From: Terrisporobacter petrolearius
GTDB lineage: Bacteria > Bacillota > Clostridia > Peptostreptococcales > Peptostreptococcaceae
Assembly (NCBI RefSeq): GCF_020748185.1
Contig: NZ_JAHZMO010000009.1
Coordinates: forward strand, 1 to 64,000
Direction: 5' to 3'
DNA length: 64,000 nt
Shown one piece after another: positions 52,501 to 61,236 of this stretch. Both the position numbers and the translations under genes were made by a program. Position 1 is the first letter of the stretch; every line of letters starts with the position of its first letter. Under the pieces are notes generated by a model. It saw nothing but the letters and a program-made list of their open reading frames with translations, did no database searches and had not been told where the DNA came from.

Positions 52501-52657
52501 AGATATGAATAGTAAAATGAAAATTGAAGAACATTTTAATGAAGAAATAAACAACAGATCAATAAATGCAAAGATTAAAATAAAAGATGAAAAAAACTAC
52601 TTGCTAAAGTATTTTGACTTAAAATATTTAATCAATAAAGATAATATTGATAAATAA
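49592..52657 (+). CDS. dinG: DinG-type ATP-dependent helicase with N-terminal exonuclease domain
   Basis: The 1021-residue protein joins a DnaQ-like DEDDh 3'-5' exonuclease (about 10-175: FLDLETSGL, CHNGEFEKKFL, EKHRALDDVIDT) to an XPD/DinG superfamily-2 helicase (about 255-930). Helicase motifs include Walker A APTGIGKSVGY, motif II VDEAHN, LSATLTV and QAMGRILRSKYD. Four cysteines (CDPNLCKPKKCYKEC, about 425-440) sit where DinG/XPD proteins hold a [4Fe-4S] cluster. It acts in DNA repair and resolving structured DNA. The fusion is typical for Firmicutes. Confidence 0.93.
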   Translation: MNINKIKSIVQDVVFLDLETSGLNPFKAEILEIGAIKIENNKATSFHTLIKNKKEVPIEIFSLCTNLKKEELSKAPNLYDIKNKLKEFLGNKKIICHNGEFEKKFLEHYIPEIKNEILDSMELAAILEPYHKEYSLEYLKNTLTKDLSCEKHRALDDVIDTIKVVNALLLRLKNEESKSGTLENLTFKINSTLNRFGLNKWIWSHIIDEGNHNLEDLDVTYEDDEIIAENKKDMKNTLIDNRFCYEYLLKKSEIWQSKKGFNYEFRPGQFELSKIIRETMNTRGENIACIEAPTGIGKSVGYLLPSIMESYLNHKRIIISTDTKELQTQLIKKDIPNVIQSLSLEGKISFGYIKGKSNYICVEKLEKYINEYDNNKCSSNEILSLIILERLVKDGIYGDIEEINYWIVNHFPDIITHLRQVSCDPNLCKPKKCYKECLYKKRVEELKEEDITVVNHSLLARWPYKDEKPIENLIVDEAHNLVEKGYEFFASEVEYRSLRYFLQEIYPFELVHNSPFAYISRKKRSLKPFDRFYNYIKMEANNKAKISREINLITEEAEYILEYGKMNNYSNFSNYNLSWEINLQSEEKAGSLYKDKRLVDVTYSKYGDCIKTSLDKILSNLKSILYILDRQMDDDNLDKENDTYKQGESKVKDLEALKNTIEVFLEYNEADLYARIVTLHKDFDNFLFQVVPLNIADLFEEKILSSLNCGIFLSATLTVNNNMKHFVNTLGIDRFIRKEKIIEPLFDYKRRIKIITLDDISSYKNKDFIEDMSRVISNLSPYTNGHMLSLFNSKDRQEKTYEILKEFLHEKDIEIYMNKKHIKLLKDFNKKCVILGSKGCFEGVDVPGDGLTCVTLDKIPNLNPKDPLYSTIMNKFNKTYYDVNQPQMIIKLKQAMGRILRSKYDYGCFIIFDMGRKENLYRLKKDLHYCDIINTNYFNLPIIVNHHLTLCRKEVIRDLIRDISNSELIRDMNSKMKIEEHFNEEINNRSINAKIKIKDEKNYLLKYFDLKYLINKDNIDK

Positions 52658-52667
52658 TAGAATCTAT

Positions 52668-52699
52668 AAAAAGTACATGAATTACTCATGTACTTTTTT
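52668..52699. terminator. Bidirectional terminator
   Basis: AAAAAGTACATGA pairs with TCATGTACTTTTT; it lies between dinG and the convergent lipoprotein gene. Confidence 0.85.
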
Positions 52700-52711
52700 A
52701 CTACTTAAATT

Positions 52712-53413
52712 TTATTTTATATAATCAATAATAGTTTCACATATTTTAGATGAATGGATAATGCTAATCTCATCTATTACGTTATTATAAGAAATTATAA
52801 ATAATGAATGTTTATTTAAATGTCCATTGCTTTTAATATTATAAAAATAAAGTATCTTATTTTCATTTAACAAATTAACTGCTATTTGTGGACAGGTTAA
52901 GTTATATGTTGTATTAAACTCTTTAATATTATTGCCAATATAATTTCTATATTTTTCTGTAATAAAATTTTCATTTAAAGTTGAATAATTCTTATTATAA
53001 TCTATTTTTATATCCATATTATTTATATTTGCCTCAAAATAATCTTCATTAACTGTGTCTGTATCATTAAATGAAGATTTTATAACTTTATTATCTTTGT
53101 ACCAAAGTATCACATAAGAGTCATCATTATTAATATCATAATAAGCTTTTATAATGGCATAATGATTAAAATCTCTAAGACTAATATAGTTATGATGAAG
53201 AAAAGATAAGTCCTTTATATTTAGATAATAAGTAGATTTTTCAGGTGAACCATAAATTTTTTCTACATCATCATATGTAACACCAACCAATTGTTTTATA
53301 TCTGAAGTAGTTAATTTTGTTTGATTTTTACTATTGTTCAAGTTGTTCATTTCACAACCAAAACATAGTAAAGTAATAAATAATAAAAATATAATTATAA
53401 ATTTTCTATTCAT
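52712..53413 (-). CDS. Putative lipoprotein, unknown function
   Basis: A 233-residue protein with a lipoprotein-type signal (MNRKFIIIFLLFITLLCFGC; cysteine at about residue 20, slightly atypical lipobox CFGC). A segment LVGVTYDDVEKIYGSPEKSTYY near residue 42 resembles the SmpA/OmlA-type fold found in small envelope lipoproteins. The rest is beta-rich with tyrosines and asparagines. No family that I can name with confidence. GGAGATG precedes ATG. It is divergent from the cation antiporter gene. Confidence 0.65.
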   Translation of the reverse strand: MNRKFIIIFLLFITLLCFGCEMNNLNNSKNQTKLTTSDIKQLVGVTYDDVEKIYGSPEKSTYYLNIKDLSFLHHNYISLRDFNHYAIIKAYYDINNDDSYVILWYKDNKVIKSSFNDTDTVNEDYFEANINNMDIKIDYNKNYSTLNENFITEKYRNYIGNNIKEFNTTYNLTCPQIAVNLLNENKILYFYNIKSNGHLNKHSLFIISYNNVIDEISIIHSSKICETIIDYIK

Positions 53414-53528
53414 TTCACATCTCCTAAGTATTTATACAAATATTATCTAGTTTTGTTTGAAAAATATACTCTGCATAACATAAAAGTATTAATACAAACT
53501 AATAAAAAAGACTTTTAGGAGGACAAAA

Positions 53529-54479
53529 ATGACATACATAATTTTATTAATTGGATTTTTATTTTTAATTAAAGGAGCAGATTTTTTTGTAGAGGGATCA
53601 TCTTCCATTGCAAAAAAGTTTAAAATACCAAGCCTTATAATAGGTCTTACTATAGTGGCATTTGGGACTAGTGCACCAGAGGCTGCTGTAAGTATAACAG
53701 CTGCTATAAGAGGACAAAATGAAATGGCTATAGCAAATGTTGTTGGATCTAACATTTTTAATATATTGTTTGTTGTTGGGGTAACGGCAATGATAAAACC
53801 AATATATGTACAAAAATCAACGATTCTTAAAGAATTTCCATTTTTACTATTGTCATCTATAGTGCTGGCAATTTTAGCTTATGATGTATGGTTTCAAGGA
53901 TATAACGAAAATATTTTAACCAGAGCAGATGGATTAATATTTTTAGCCTTATTTATTATATTCATATATTATTTAATTGATATGGCCATAAATAGCAATG
54001 ATGAAACAAGTGAAGAAAATTATAAAGTAATGCCACTTTCAAAAAGTATTTTATTGAGTATAGGTGGACTTTTAGGTATTATAATAGGAGGTAATTTTGT
54101 AGTAAATAGTGCATCAGATATAGCTATGTCTTTGGGAATGAGTGAAAACCTAGTAGGACTTACTATAGTTGCCATTGGAACTTCTCTACCTGAACTAGCA
54201 ACAAGTATAGTTGCAGCGAAAAAGGGTGAAAGTGATATTGCTATTGGAAATGCTGTAGGATCCAATATATTTAATATATTGTTTGTTCTTGGAGTATCAT
54301 CTTGTATTAGTAATGTTCCTGTGCAAGCTGAAGCCTTTACAGATATGTTTGTAATGATAGTATCTACAATAATAGTATATATTCTTGCTATCTCAAATAG
54401 AAAGATAAATAAAGTAGAGGGTATTATTATTAGTTTACTATATATTGCTTATTTTATTTTTATAATTTATAGACAATAA
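53529..54479 (+). CDS. Calcium/sodium antiporter (CaCA family, YrbG-like)
   Basis: The 316-residue protein has ten hydrophobic segments and two inverted alpha-repeats: FGTSAPEAAVSITAAIRG with NVVGSNIFNILFVVG, and IGTSLPELATSIVAAKKG with NAVGSNIFNILFVLG. These bind the exchanged cations. It swaps Ca2+ for Na+ or K+ across the membrane. AGGAGG precedes ATG. The AEC carrier gene follows after 25 bp, probably in the same transcript. Confidence 0.93.
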   Translation: MTYIILLIGFLFLIKGADFFVEGSSSIAKKFKIPSLIIGLTIVAFGTSAPEAAVSITAAIRGQNEMAIANVVGSNIFNILFVVGVTAMIKPIYVQKSTILKEFPFLLLSSIVLAILAYDVWFQGYNENILTRADGLIFLALFIIFIYYLIDMAINSNDETSEENYKVMPLSKSILLSIGGLLGIIIGGNFVVNSASDIAMSLGMSENLVGLTIVAIGTSLPELATSIVAAKKGESDIAIGNAVGSNIFNILFVLGVSSCISNVPVQAEAFTDMFVMIVSTIIVYILAISNRKINKVEGIIISLLYIAYFIFIIYRQ

Positions 54480-54504
54480 ATTTTTATTATATTGGGGGAA
54501 GGTA

Positions 54505-55425
54505 ATGGATATTAGAGTAATTGTTAATCAAATGCTAGTCTTATTTATAGTGATGATAATAGGTTATATTACTAATAAAAAGAATATTTTAGATGTAAAT
54601 GCGAATAAAAAAATATCATCACTGCTTTTAAATATTACTGCACCAGCACTGATCTTATCATCAGTAGTAAATAGGCATAAAGCAGGGGATCCAAAGTTAG
54701 TCTTAGATATTGCTGTGCTAGCGATCATTTTATATGCAATCTTGCCTTTTTTAGGCATAGTTTTGGCGAAAATTTTAAAAGTACCAAAAGAAGATGAAAA
54801 TTTATATCAATTTATGACCATATTTTCAAATGTTGGTTTTGTAGGATTTCCAGTGATTGAATCAATTTTTGGTAGTGAAGCTGTGTTTTTTGCAGCAATC
54901 ATTAACTTAGTGTTCAATATTTTTTGTTATAGCTATGGTATTTATTTAATATCTGAAAGTAATAAATTATCTTTTGATATTAAAACTTTAATTAATCCAG
55001 GGATTATAGTATCAATAATTGCTATTATAATATATATAACAAATATAGAAGTACATTTAGTTATAAAAGAGACAACATCTATGATAGGGGGAATTACTAC
55101 GCCTCTTGCCATGATGTTAATAGGATCATCTTTAGGAGAAATACCAATAAAAGAAGTGTTTTTAGAAAAAAGATTATACCCATATACTTTTATAAAACAA
55201 ATAATAATGCCTATAATTTTTTTCTTAATATTAAAACCTTTTGTCACAAACGAATTAATACTTGGAATTATAATAATTGTTTCAGCAATGCCTGTAGCAA
55301 CTATAACCATTATGTTTTGTAATGAGTATGAAGGAAATATAAACCTTGCATCTAAAACTATCTTTATCACTACTTTATGTAGTGTAGTAACAATACCTGC
55401 CTTGGTTTACATATTATTAATTTAA
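54505..55425 (+). CDS. AEC (auxin efflux carrier) family transporter
   Basis: A 306-residue protein with ten predicted spans in two five-helix repeats, including the conserved ITAPALILSSVV near residue 48 and FSNVGFVGFPVIESIFG near residue 110. AEC members in bacteria move malate, malonate or other organic acids; the substrate is not readable. It follows the antiporter gene closely and shares its terminator. Confidence 0.88.
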   Translation: MDIRVIVNQMLVLFIVMIIGYITNKKNILDVNANKKISSLLLNITAPALILSSVVNRHKAGDPKLVLDIAVLAIILYAILPFLGIVLAKILKVPKEDENLYQFMTIFSNVGFVGFPVIESIFGSEAVFFAAIINLVFNIFCYSYGIYLISESNKLSFDIKTLINPGIIVSIIAIIIYITNIEVHLVIKETTSMIGGITTPLAMMLIGSSLGEIPIKEVFLEKRLYPYTFIKQIIMPIIFFLILKPFVTNELILGIIIIVSAMPVATITIMFCNEYEGNINLASKTIFITTLCSVVTIPALVYILLI

Positions 55426-55462
55426 AAAGCTATGAACTAGAATATTCTAGTTCATAGCTTTT
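55425..55462. terminator. Bidirectional terminator
   Basis: A perfect 19-bp palindromic stem flanked by A and T runs, between the AEC gene and the convergent GH18 gene. Confidence 0.9.
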
Positions 55463-55470
55463 GTTATTTT

Positions 55471-56772
55471 TTATAAAGATGGTATTTGACCAAAAGTATC
55501 TTGAAGTTCTTTTTCAAATACAGTAGGATTATTTATAGATTCATACATAGATCTTAAAAGTATATTAGCTTGATCGAATGTTGATTGCCAAGCAAATATT
55601 CCACCTAAACAATTTTGACGTGCATATTGTGCTTTTATAAAAATTGACACTTCGTTATCAAAAGACATGGCGAATTCGCCATCTTTTACTAAATAAGGAA
55701 CTTTTGCATCGTTATCAAATCTGTACACAAATCCATTTCTATTTATATAAGATTTTCTAAGCTCGTCAAAAGATCTAGTTATTGTAGCACCTAATCGTCC
55801 ATAAAATGGTAGGCCAAGTAAAATTTTTTCAGACGGCATACCTGCATCAATTAAGTTGTTTACCATATTATCTACACTATATCCAGGTATTGAGAAGTCA
55901 GATGGAAATAAGTTAGCTTGATGTTTTTTTGCATTTTCACCAGTTTCTCCTGCAGTAAAATCATAACTCATTAGATTGAAATGAGTAATTAAAGGAGCTA
56001 TTTTATCTATTTCTGCACTTCTTGTTATATATCCACGATCACCTGCTCCAGCGACACTTAACCAAGTTTCAGGTCCTAGAACATCCCTTAAAGCAGTTAA
56101 TAAAAGTGTAAAGTTTTCTTTATCTTCAGGTCTTGATTTAATGCCAGCAGCACTACTTCCAGGATATTCCCAGTCAATATCGATTCCATCTAATTTATAA
56201 TCATTCATAAGTTTTTGTACATTTCTAGCAAAAGCATATCTGGATGTTGGTGTTAAAGCTGCATCAGAAAATCCATCTGCTGCCCATCCCCCAATGGCAG
56301 CTATTACTTGAAGGTCTGGATTTATATCTCTTAGTTTTACTAAAGATTTCAAATAAGTTGGAGCTGGAACGACTAGTTCGCCGCTAGGGCTAATTTCAAC
56401 AAATGCATAAATTACAAAATCTAAAAAAGTAGGATCTATATTTTTAGGGTTTCCAAGAACATATTCTCCAACTATAGGCGCTAAATCAGGGCACTTTGGA
56501 TTTAATGTGTCAGGTTTTAATTCCACATCTATTGGAGGTCTCATGAATGTTGAATTCTTTTCGATTGCTTTTTTTGAAGATTTTATTCTTTTTTTACATC
56601 TATTGCACTCATCTTCAATAAAACAAATATACCAATCTAAGCATTTATATTTTTCATTACAGCTATTAACTCTCTCTAGCAACTCTTTAAAAGTTTTAGG
56701 TGTTGGGAGTAAAACTGGAGTTCCTGGTAGCCAGTTAAGCGTATTACTGTAACTGAAAAAACTTATAAACAA
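55471..56772 (-). pseudogene. 3' part of a GH18 chitinase gene (CotE-like), interrupted by a mobile element
   Basis: The open frame codes for about 433 residues: a linker with cysteines (CLDWYICFIEDECNRCKK, about 44-61) and a complete GH18 barrel from about 95 with the catalytic DGIDIDWE (about 195-202), IGGWAADGF and the late GIFAWQST. The frame has no convincing start: it opens at a TTG without ribosome site, 22 bp from a serine recombinase stop. The linker-plus-chitinase layout recalls the second half of C. difficile CotE, a coat protein with an N-terminal peroxiredoxin. The missing 5' part is probably at the other end of the element. It may be rejoined during sporulation, so 'interrupted' is used rather than 'dead'. 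Confidence 0.7.
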
Positions 56773-56794
56773 GTCTACAACTTATGTTTAAGTG

Positions 56795-58276
56795 CTATTT
56801 TGGTAATTTTGGATGTACTTCTAAAATGAAATCATCTTTGCTTGCATTTTTAGATTTTTCATATAAAACTTTATCTAACACAGATTTTAGTAATAAATTC
56901 TGTTCCTTTGCATCATTAGAACGAGAGTAGTTATATAAAACCCTTTCTAGAGAAGGGATTATTTGTTTTTTAGCTTGTAAATTATCTTTGTAAGAAATTA
57001 TAGATAAATTACATTCTGATATTTGATTTTTTAAATCATCTATTCTGGAGCCTAAAACAGTAGATCTCTCTAAGAAAGTTTTATCATCATAAATTCCACG
57101 TTCTAGAAAATCATATAATTTACCTTTTTGTTTTTCAGTTTCTTTTAATTCTCTTTGTAATTTTTTTAATTCAAATTTTATTTTATCTATTTCTTTTGTA
57201 TCATCTTTTAAATCTATTTTTACTTTGTAATTTTCTAACCAGCCTTCTAAGGAGTTTATAATTGCATCCTCTACATAATCTATAGAGCTAGATTTATTAT
57301 CACAATGTCTACACCAAAGATATGTTCTGCCTCTAGAAATTTTTTGTATTATATTATGACCACATTTTTTACAAACAACTATACCAGCTAAAGGATTGGA
57401 AACTTTATTTTTACTTGGACTAATATACTTACCTTTTCTTATTTCTTGGACCCTATTAAATGTAAATTCATCAATAATAGGCTCATGATATCCTTTTGCT
57501 ATAATCTGTTCACCATCAGGACGAAGTCTACTATGGTTTTTTCTATCTATAGTCTTCCATTTGACATAGCCACAGTAAGTTATATTACTTAATATATCCC
57601 TTACAGCCTTTGCTTTAAATTCAATATGATTATTTGTTTCATAACCTAGAGCATTTAGCTTGTTAGCAATTTTAGTAGCACCTTTATTTTCTAAGTACAT
57701 ACTAAATACTAATCTAACTGCTGCAGCTTGTTCTTCGTTTATAGCAAGATACTTTTTACCTTTATCATCATACTTAAACTCATATCCATAAGGAGCATTA
57801 GGACTAATATATTTGCCCTCCTCTATGCTTTTAGCTCTACCACGTTGCAAACGTCTATTAATAAGCTTTAATTCCTTCCTAGCCATAAATGCTTCGAACT
57901 CTGAATATTCTTCATCAAACTCATCATCTAGATTATAAATTTTACGAGGAGTGATGATTTTAGTTTTAGAGTTTTTAAATGTATCTAAAATTAATCCCTG
58001 GTCCTGCATGTTACCACGGCCAAGTCTATCAAGATCCATAACAAGAACAGCGTCATATTTTTTATTTCTCACTTCTTCCAAAAGTTCTATCATACGAGGT
58101 CTATGTTCAACATATTCCCCAGAAACCAGTTCCTCTTTTATATCAACTATATTTAATTTTCTCTCCTTAGCAACTTTCAAAAGAGTAGTCTTATGTCTAT
58201 GAAGAGTTTCATATTCCCCTTCTTTTTCTGCTTCAATATCAGCACGAGATTTTCTTAAATATATACACGTTTTCAT
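56795..58276 (-). CDS. Large serine recombinase (SprA/SpoIVCA-like)
   Basis: The 493-residue enzyme has an N-terminal resolvase domain (YLRKSRAD, catalytic serine about residue 10; VMDLDRLGRGNMQDQG), a recombinase domain (about 160-280), a zinc ribbon (CKKCGHN...LWCRHC, about 305-330) and a coiled coil (about 370-430). The N-terminal sequence is closest in style to SPbeta SprA, the integrase that excises its prophage during sporulation. It reads toward the broken chitinase gene and ends 22 bp from it, as integrases next to their att site do. The start is at 58276, after AAGGTGG. Confidence 0.92.
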   Translation of the reverse strand: MKTCIYLRKSRADIEAEKEGEYETLHRHKTTLLKVAKERKLNIVDIKEELVSGEYVEHRPRMIELLEEVRNKKYDAVLVMDLDRLGRGNMQDQGLILDTFKNSKTKIITPRKIYNLDDEFDEEYSEFEAFMARKELKLINRRLQRGRAKSIEEGKYISPNAPYGYEFKYDDKGKKYLAINEEQAAAVRLVFSMYLENKGATKIANKLNALGYETNNHIEFKAKAVRDILSNITYCGYVKWKTIDRKNHSRLRPDGEQIIAKGYHEPIIDEFTFNRVQEIRKGKYISPSKNKVSNPLAGIVVCKKCGHNIIQKISRGRTYLWCRHCDNKSSSIDYVEDAIINSLEGWLENYKVKIDLKDDTKEIDKIKFELKKLQRELKETEKQKGKLYDFLERGIYDDKTFLERSTVLGSRIDDLKNQISECNLSIISYKDNLQAKKQIIPSLERVLYNYSRSNDAKEQNLLLKSVLDKVLYEKSKNASKDDFILEVHPKLPK

Positions 58277-58569
58277 TATAAAACCACCTTTCAAGATAAT
58301 TATATAATGTGTAAAATACAGTTAGAACAGAGAAGTAGAAAATAAAAAAGTTAATAAGATGCAATAATTAATAAAATTAATCAAAATAAAAAATTTTAAA
58401 AAATTGCAATGTGGAATTTGAAAGAATGGCTTAAATACAAAGTTTTAAGGTAAATAAAAAAAGTACTTTTTATAAAGTACTCAGAAAATCTATTTTATTA
58501 ATTTTACACATCTATTATAGCATCTCTATTAATAAATAATAAGAGAATGCGATGTGCTTCTTAGTTAGT

Positions 58570-58722
58570 CTATTTAAATAACATAGAAATTCTGCCATTA
58601 AAAATATCTACTAATAATAATTTTAAATCGTATTGACTTAAATATCCCAATAATAATGTAAATACAATTATTATCAATATAGTATTTTGAAGCACATGAT
58701 TATTATTGTAATCATGTTTCAT
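58570..58722 (-). CDS. Small single-TM protein
   Basis: A 50-residue protein: a polar, asparagine-rich N-terminus, one membrane segment (about 14-29, NTILIIIVFTLLLGYL) and a short C-terminus. The start is the ATG at 58720-58722, with GGAGG 8 bp upstream. No family recognised. The stretches around it (58277-58569 and 58723-59026) hold no other gene that I can support; a GTACTTTTTATAAAGTAC hairpin is near 58468. Confidence 0.55.
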   Translation of the reverse strand: MKHDYNNNHVLQNTILIIIVFTLLLGYLSQYDLKLLLVDIFNGRISMLFK

Positions 58723-58966
58723 TTTATAGACCTCCAGATTAAATTCTATATGCACATAATAACACAAAATGAAAAGATTTTTAATGGAAAATAATTACTG
58801 AAACTGATATGAAGTGCTGTTAGTCAGGTATGAAAAGTAGCATAAAATAGAGTAGAGAAGTATAAGTTGAGAAATATGGTTACAAAGTATAATAATAATT
58901 AAAGTAATATATTTTAAATATTTAGATGAAAAAAGAATTGAATGAGATTATACTTTAAATTAGGAA

Positions 58967-59000
58967 TTATAAATCTATAGAGTGGTGGTTCTCATATTAT
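58967..59000 (+). promoter_or_regulatory. Toxin mRNA leader
   Basis: A TATACT -10 (58949-58954) is followed by TATAAATCTATAGAGTGGTGGTTCTC. A closely similar sequence starts the antisense RNA on the other strand (about 59212-59178), so the locus has two inverted, related leaders. Confidence 0.5.
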
Positions 59001-59026
59001 TTACCTTCATGAAAGGGGGTGATAAT

Positions 59027-59110
59027 ATGGAGGCTTTTTTATTGAATGTACTTGCTGGAATAGTTGCAACGGCTATCTGCGCAGTGATTGCTACATATAC
59101 AAAAAAGTAA
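59027..59110 (+). CDS. Type I toxin-like small hydrophobic peptide
   Basis: A 27-residue peptide, MEAFLLNVLAGIVATAICA...TYTKK: a hydrophobic helix with a lysine tail, as in membrane-damaging toxins of clostridial type I toxin-antitoxin systems, where FLLNVLAG-like starts are common. A strong AAAGGGGGTGAT site lies 5-6 bp before ATG. The 3' end overlaps a minus-strand transcription unit that ends in a terminator just beyond its stop codon, which would be the antitoxin RNA. It was too short for routine gene calling. Such modules stabilise prophages. Confidence 0.75.
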   Translation: MEAFLLNVLAGIVATAICAVIATYTKK

Positions 59111-59214
59111 AAAACCACTACTCGAATATGGGTCGATAGTGGTCTTAACAATTAAGTTATTAGCTTATTTTCGGGAACCATTACTCTACACCACATAGAT
59201 TTATAGTTCCTTTT
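59104..59214 (-). ncRNA. Candidate antisense antitoxin RNA
   Basis: A minus-strand TATAAT (59221-59226) would start an RNA near 59214. It begins with a hairpin-forming leader (GGAAC...GGTTCC) and ends at the stem ACCACTA...TAGTGGT (59114-59143) followed by TTTTTTACTTTTTT, about 110 nt in total. It overlaps the 3' end of the toxin message. A -35 element is not clear. Confidence 0.6.
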
Positions 59215-59308
59215 TATATTATTATACATCTTTTAAGATAAATATTCACTAAATTTTACTAATTTTACACATTAACATAACAAAATTTAAATTAATGCTT
59301 TTTTATTT

Positions 59309-59785
59309 TTAATTATTATCCGATTTAAGGATTTCTAATGAATTCTCTCCTGCTGAATAAGATGTACATGTATCAATAAAATAGTCTACTTTATTGGTAT
59401 CATTAACATATACCAACATGCTACTTAAACTTAACTGATATAGAGATATTGCAAATAAGATAGTAGAGTATGTTCTTCGAAGCTGAAAATCAGATTCTTT
59501 CAAAAACAAAGTTGATATTTTACTTGACTGTTCTCCTAGTATAGATTCAGCAAAAGCTATGTCCTTTCTTATTTCTTCAGTATCAAGAGCGTCATCTCCA
59601 ACTATTTTTTTTATCATAATCTTTATTGAGTTATTGACCATTTCAATGTCTTTTATAGCATTTGCGATGTTATTCGTATTGGCAGAAGATATGTTTGTAG
59701 AAACTGTGATGTTATTTGTATTGGCAAAAGATATATTTGTAGAAACTAATATAAAACAGAGCGTAAGTGCGAAAAGTTTTTTCAT
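59309..59785 (-). CDS. Exported protein of unknown function
   Basis: A 158-residue protein with a signal peptide (MKKLFALTLCFILVSTNISFA) and a helical body. The junction contains a tandem duplication, VSTNISFANTNNI then VSTNISSANTNNI, also visible as a direct DNA repeat near 59680-59755; the extra copy adds a second pseudo-cleavage site. No family recognised. The start is the ATG ending at 59785 with GGAGG upstream. It is probably a cargo gene of the element. Confidence 0.6.
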   Translation of the reverse strand: MKKLFALTLCFILVSTNISFANTNNITVSTNISSANTNNIANAIKDIEMVNNSIKIMIKKIVGDDALDTEEIRKDIAFAESILGEQSSKISTLFLKESDFQLRRTYSTILFAISLYQLSLSSMLVYVNDTNKVDYFIDTCTSYSAGENSLEILKSDNN

Positions 59786-59910
59786 TTTATTAATTCCTCC
59801 CAAAAGAATAGTATTGTTATACTTATTATTTGTTTAATACATAACATTATTTATCATAAAATATAAGAAATATTGCAAATATTAACATGGTAAAAAATAT
59901 TGATTTTTAC

Positions 59911-59937
59911 ACAAAAAAGAGCAGATTTAACTGCTCT
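59911..59937 (-). terminator. Terminator after the Ig-like protein gene
   Basis: AGAGCAG and CTGCTCT (59918-59924, 59931-59937) pair, with six T following on the minus strand. It lies 160 bp downstream of the gene. The rest of 59786-60096 shows no gene. Confidence 0.7.
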
Positions 59938-60096
59938 AAATTACATTATTAAATTAACGGTTTTTATAAAAATTTATACAAATAAATATTAGATATATAA
60001 GTAAAATAAAAAAGTACTATAATATGGGATTACATTTATTTAGTAATCTTGAATATTAAATTATTAAAACTATATTGTTTTTTATATAATTAAAAA

Positions 60097-61236
60097 CTAC
60101 CAACAACTTTTACAAGCTCTATAACCTCTAGATTTAGCTTGCTTTTCTGTCATCTTAACAGCGCCCTTCATACCATGTGCCTTTGAAGTTTTATGATAAA
60201 TTTTTGATCTCGAAGAGCCACCATTCCAATAAACATATTTGCTGCTTGAACTAGTAGATGAAGATTTTACAGTTACAGATTTTGATTTTGTAGTATATCC
60301 AGATTTGCTTATTTTAACAGTAACTTTTTTACCTTTTTTCTGTTTTGGTATTTTTATAGAATATGTATTATTGCTTTTAACTGTAGATTTACCTATTTGT
60401 TTTTTGCCAACATAAGCTCTAACAGTAGCATCTTTTAAACCTTTTCCAGTTATTTTAGTGGATGCAGATTTTATAGAGTTAACAGTAAATGTGTTAAACT
60501 GAGCGCTACTTACCTTTTTTGTTATACTTTCTGTATAGTAACCTGGTTTTCTTAACTTTATAGTGACTTTAGTTCCTTGTTTCTGTTTTTTTATGTTAAT
60601 AGAGTAGTTACCATTAGAAGGTACTGTAGTTTTACCAATTTGCTTACCGTTTACATAAGCAGTTGCTGTAGCACCTTTTAACCCTTTGCCAGTAATCTTA
60701 GTAGATGAAGTATTTATAGAATTAACTGAAAAAGTTTTAAATGCCTTAGATAGTTTTAAAGAATATTTGCCTTTTGCAGATAAAATTACTATTTGATAAG
60801 TACCAGGTTTGAAAGTGAAATAATTTGAATGTTCAAGGTCATGTCCATTTGCATAGATTATATCATCATCACCATAATTTGTATTAATTTCATTACCGTA
60901 TTCATCACAAATATGTATAGTTGACTTTGGAGAATTAACTGTATAGTTTATTCTTACTGTTGTGGTTTCTTTGAAAGTAATATTATATATTCCTCCTGTA
61001 GCGATGTTTTTTGTTTGTTTATTAACAGTTTCGCCTAACTTTATATCCTTATGATCAAAGCCAGAATGTGTAGATACGAAATCGTAATAATAATAAAGTA
61101 AATCATAATCGTTAAAATTCTCGTACTCATCGCAAAATTCCCCTGATGGTTCATCCCAGTTACATGCAGAAATAGAATAAACTGGTATAAATGTTAGCAT
61201 TAAAGCTAGAAGTGAACTTAATAATTTTTTTTTCAT
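60097..61236 (-). CDS. Secreted protein with two Ig-like domains and a Cys/His C-terminal domain
   Basis: About 379 residues: signal peptide (MKKKLLSSLLALMLTFIPVYSISA), a unique N-terminal region, a beta-sandwich (about 60-165), two tandem bacterial Ig-like domains (each TFSVNSI..S.STKITGKGLK.AT..AYV..KQIGK), a serine-rich linker and a C-terminal block VYWNGG...IYHKTSKAHGMKGAVKMTEKQAKSRGYRACKSCW. The last block has the spacing of a small YH..C..C metal-binding domain found at the ends of exported Firmicute proteins. The Ig units are nearly identical, which suggests recent duplication. Likely surface or matrix attachment. GGGGG precedes the start. Confidence 0.7.
   Translation of the reverse strand: MKKKLLSSLLALMLTFIPVYSISACNWDEPSGEFCDEYENFNDYDLLYYYYDFVSTHSGFDHKDIKLGETVNKQTKNIATGGIYNITFKETTTVRINYTVNSPKSTIHICDEYGNEINTNYGDDDIIYANGHDLEHSNYFTFKPGTYQIVILSAKGKYSLKLSKAFKTFSVNSINTSSTKITGKGLKGATATAYVNGKQIGKTTVPSNGNYSINIKKQKQGTKVTIKLRKPGYYTESITKKVSSAQFNTFTVNSIKSASTKITGKGLKDATVRAYVGKKQIGKSTVKSNNTYSIKIPKQKKGKKVTVKISKSGYTTKSKSVTVKSSSTSSSSKYVYWNGGSSRSKIYHKTSKAHGMKGAVKMTEKQAKSRGYRACKSCW

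Noticed and set aside
53598-53813. Minus-strand tyrosine/cysteine-rich frame inside the cation antiporter
   Set aside because: Antisense shadow of the conserved alpha-repeat.
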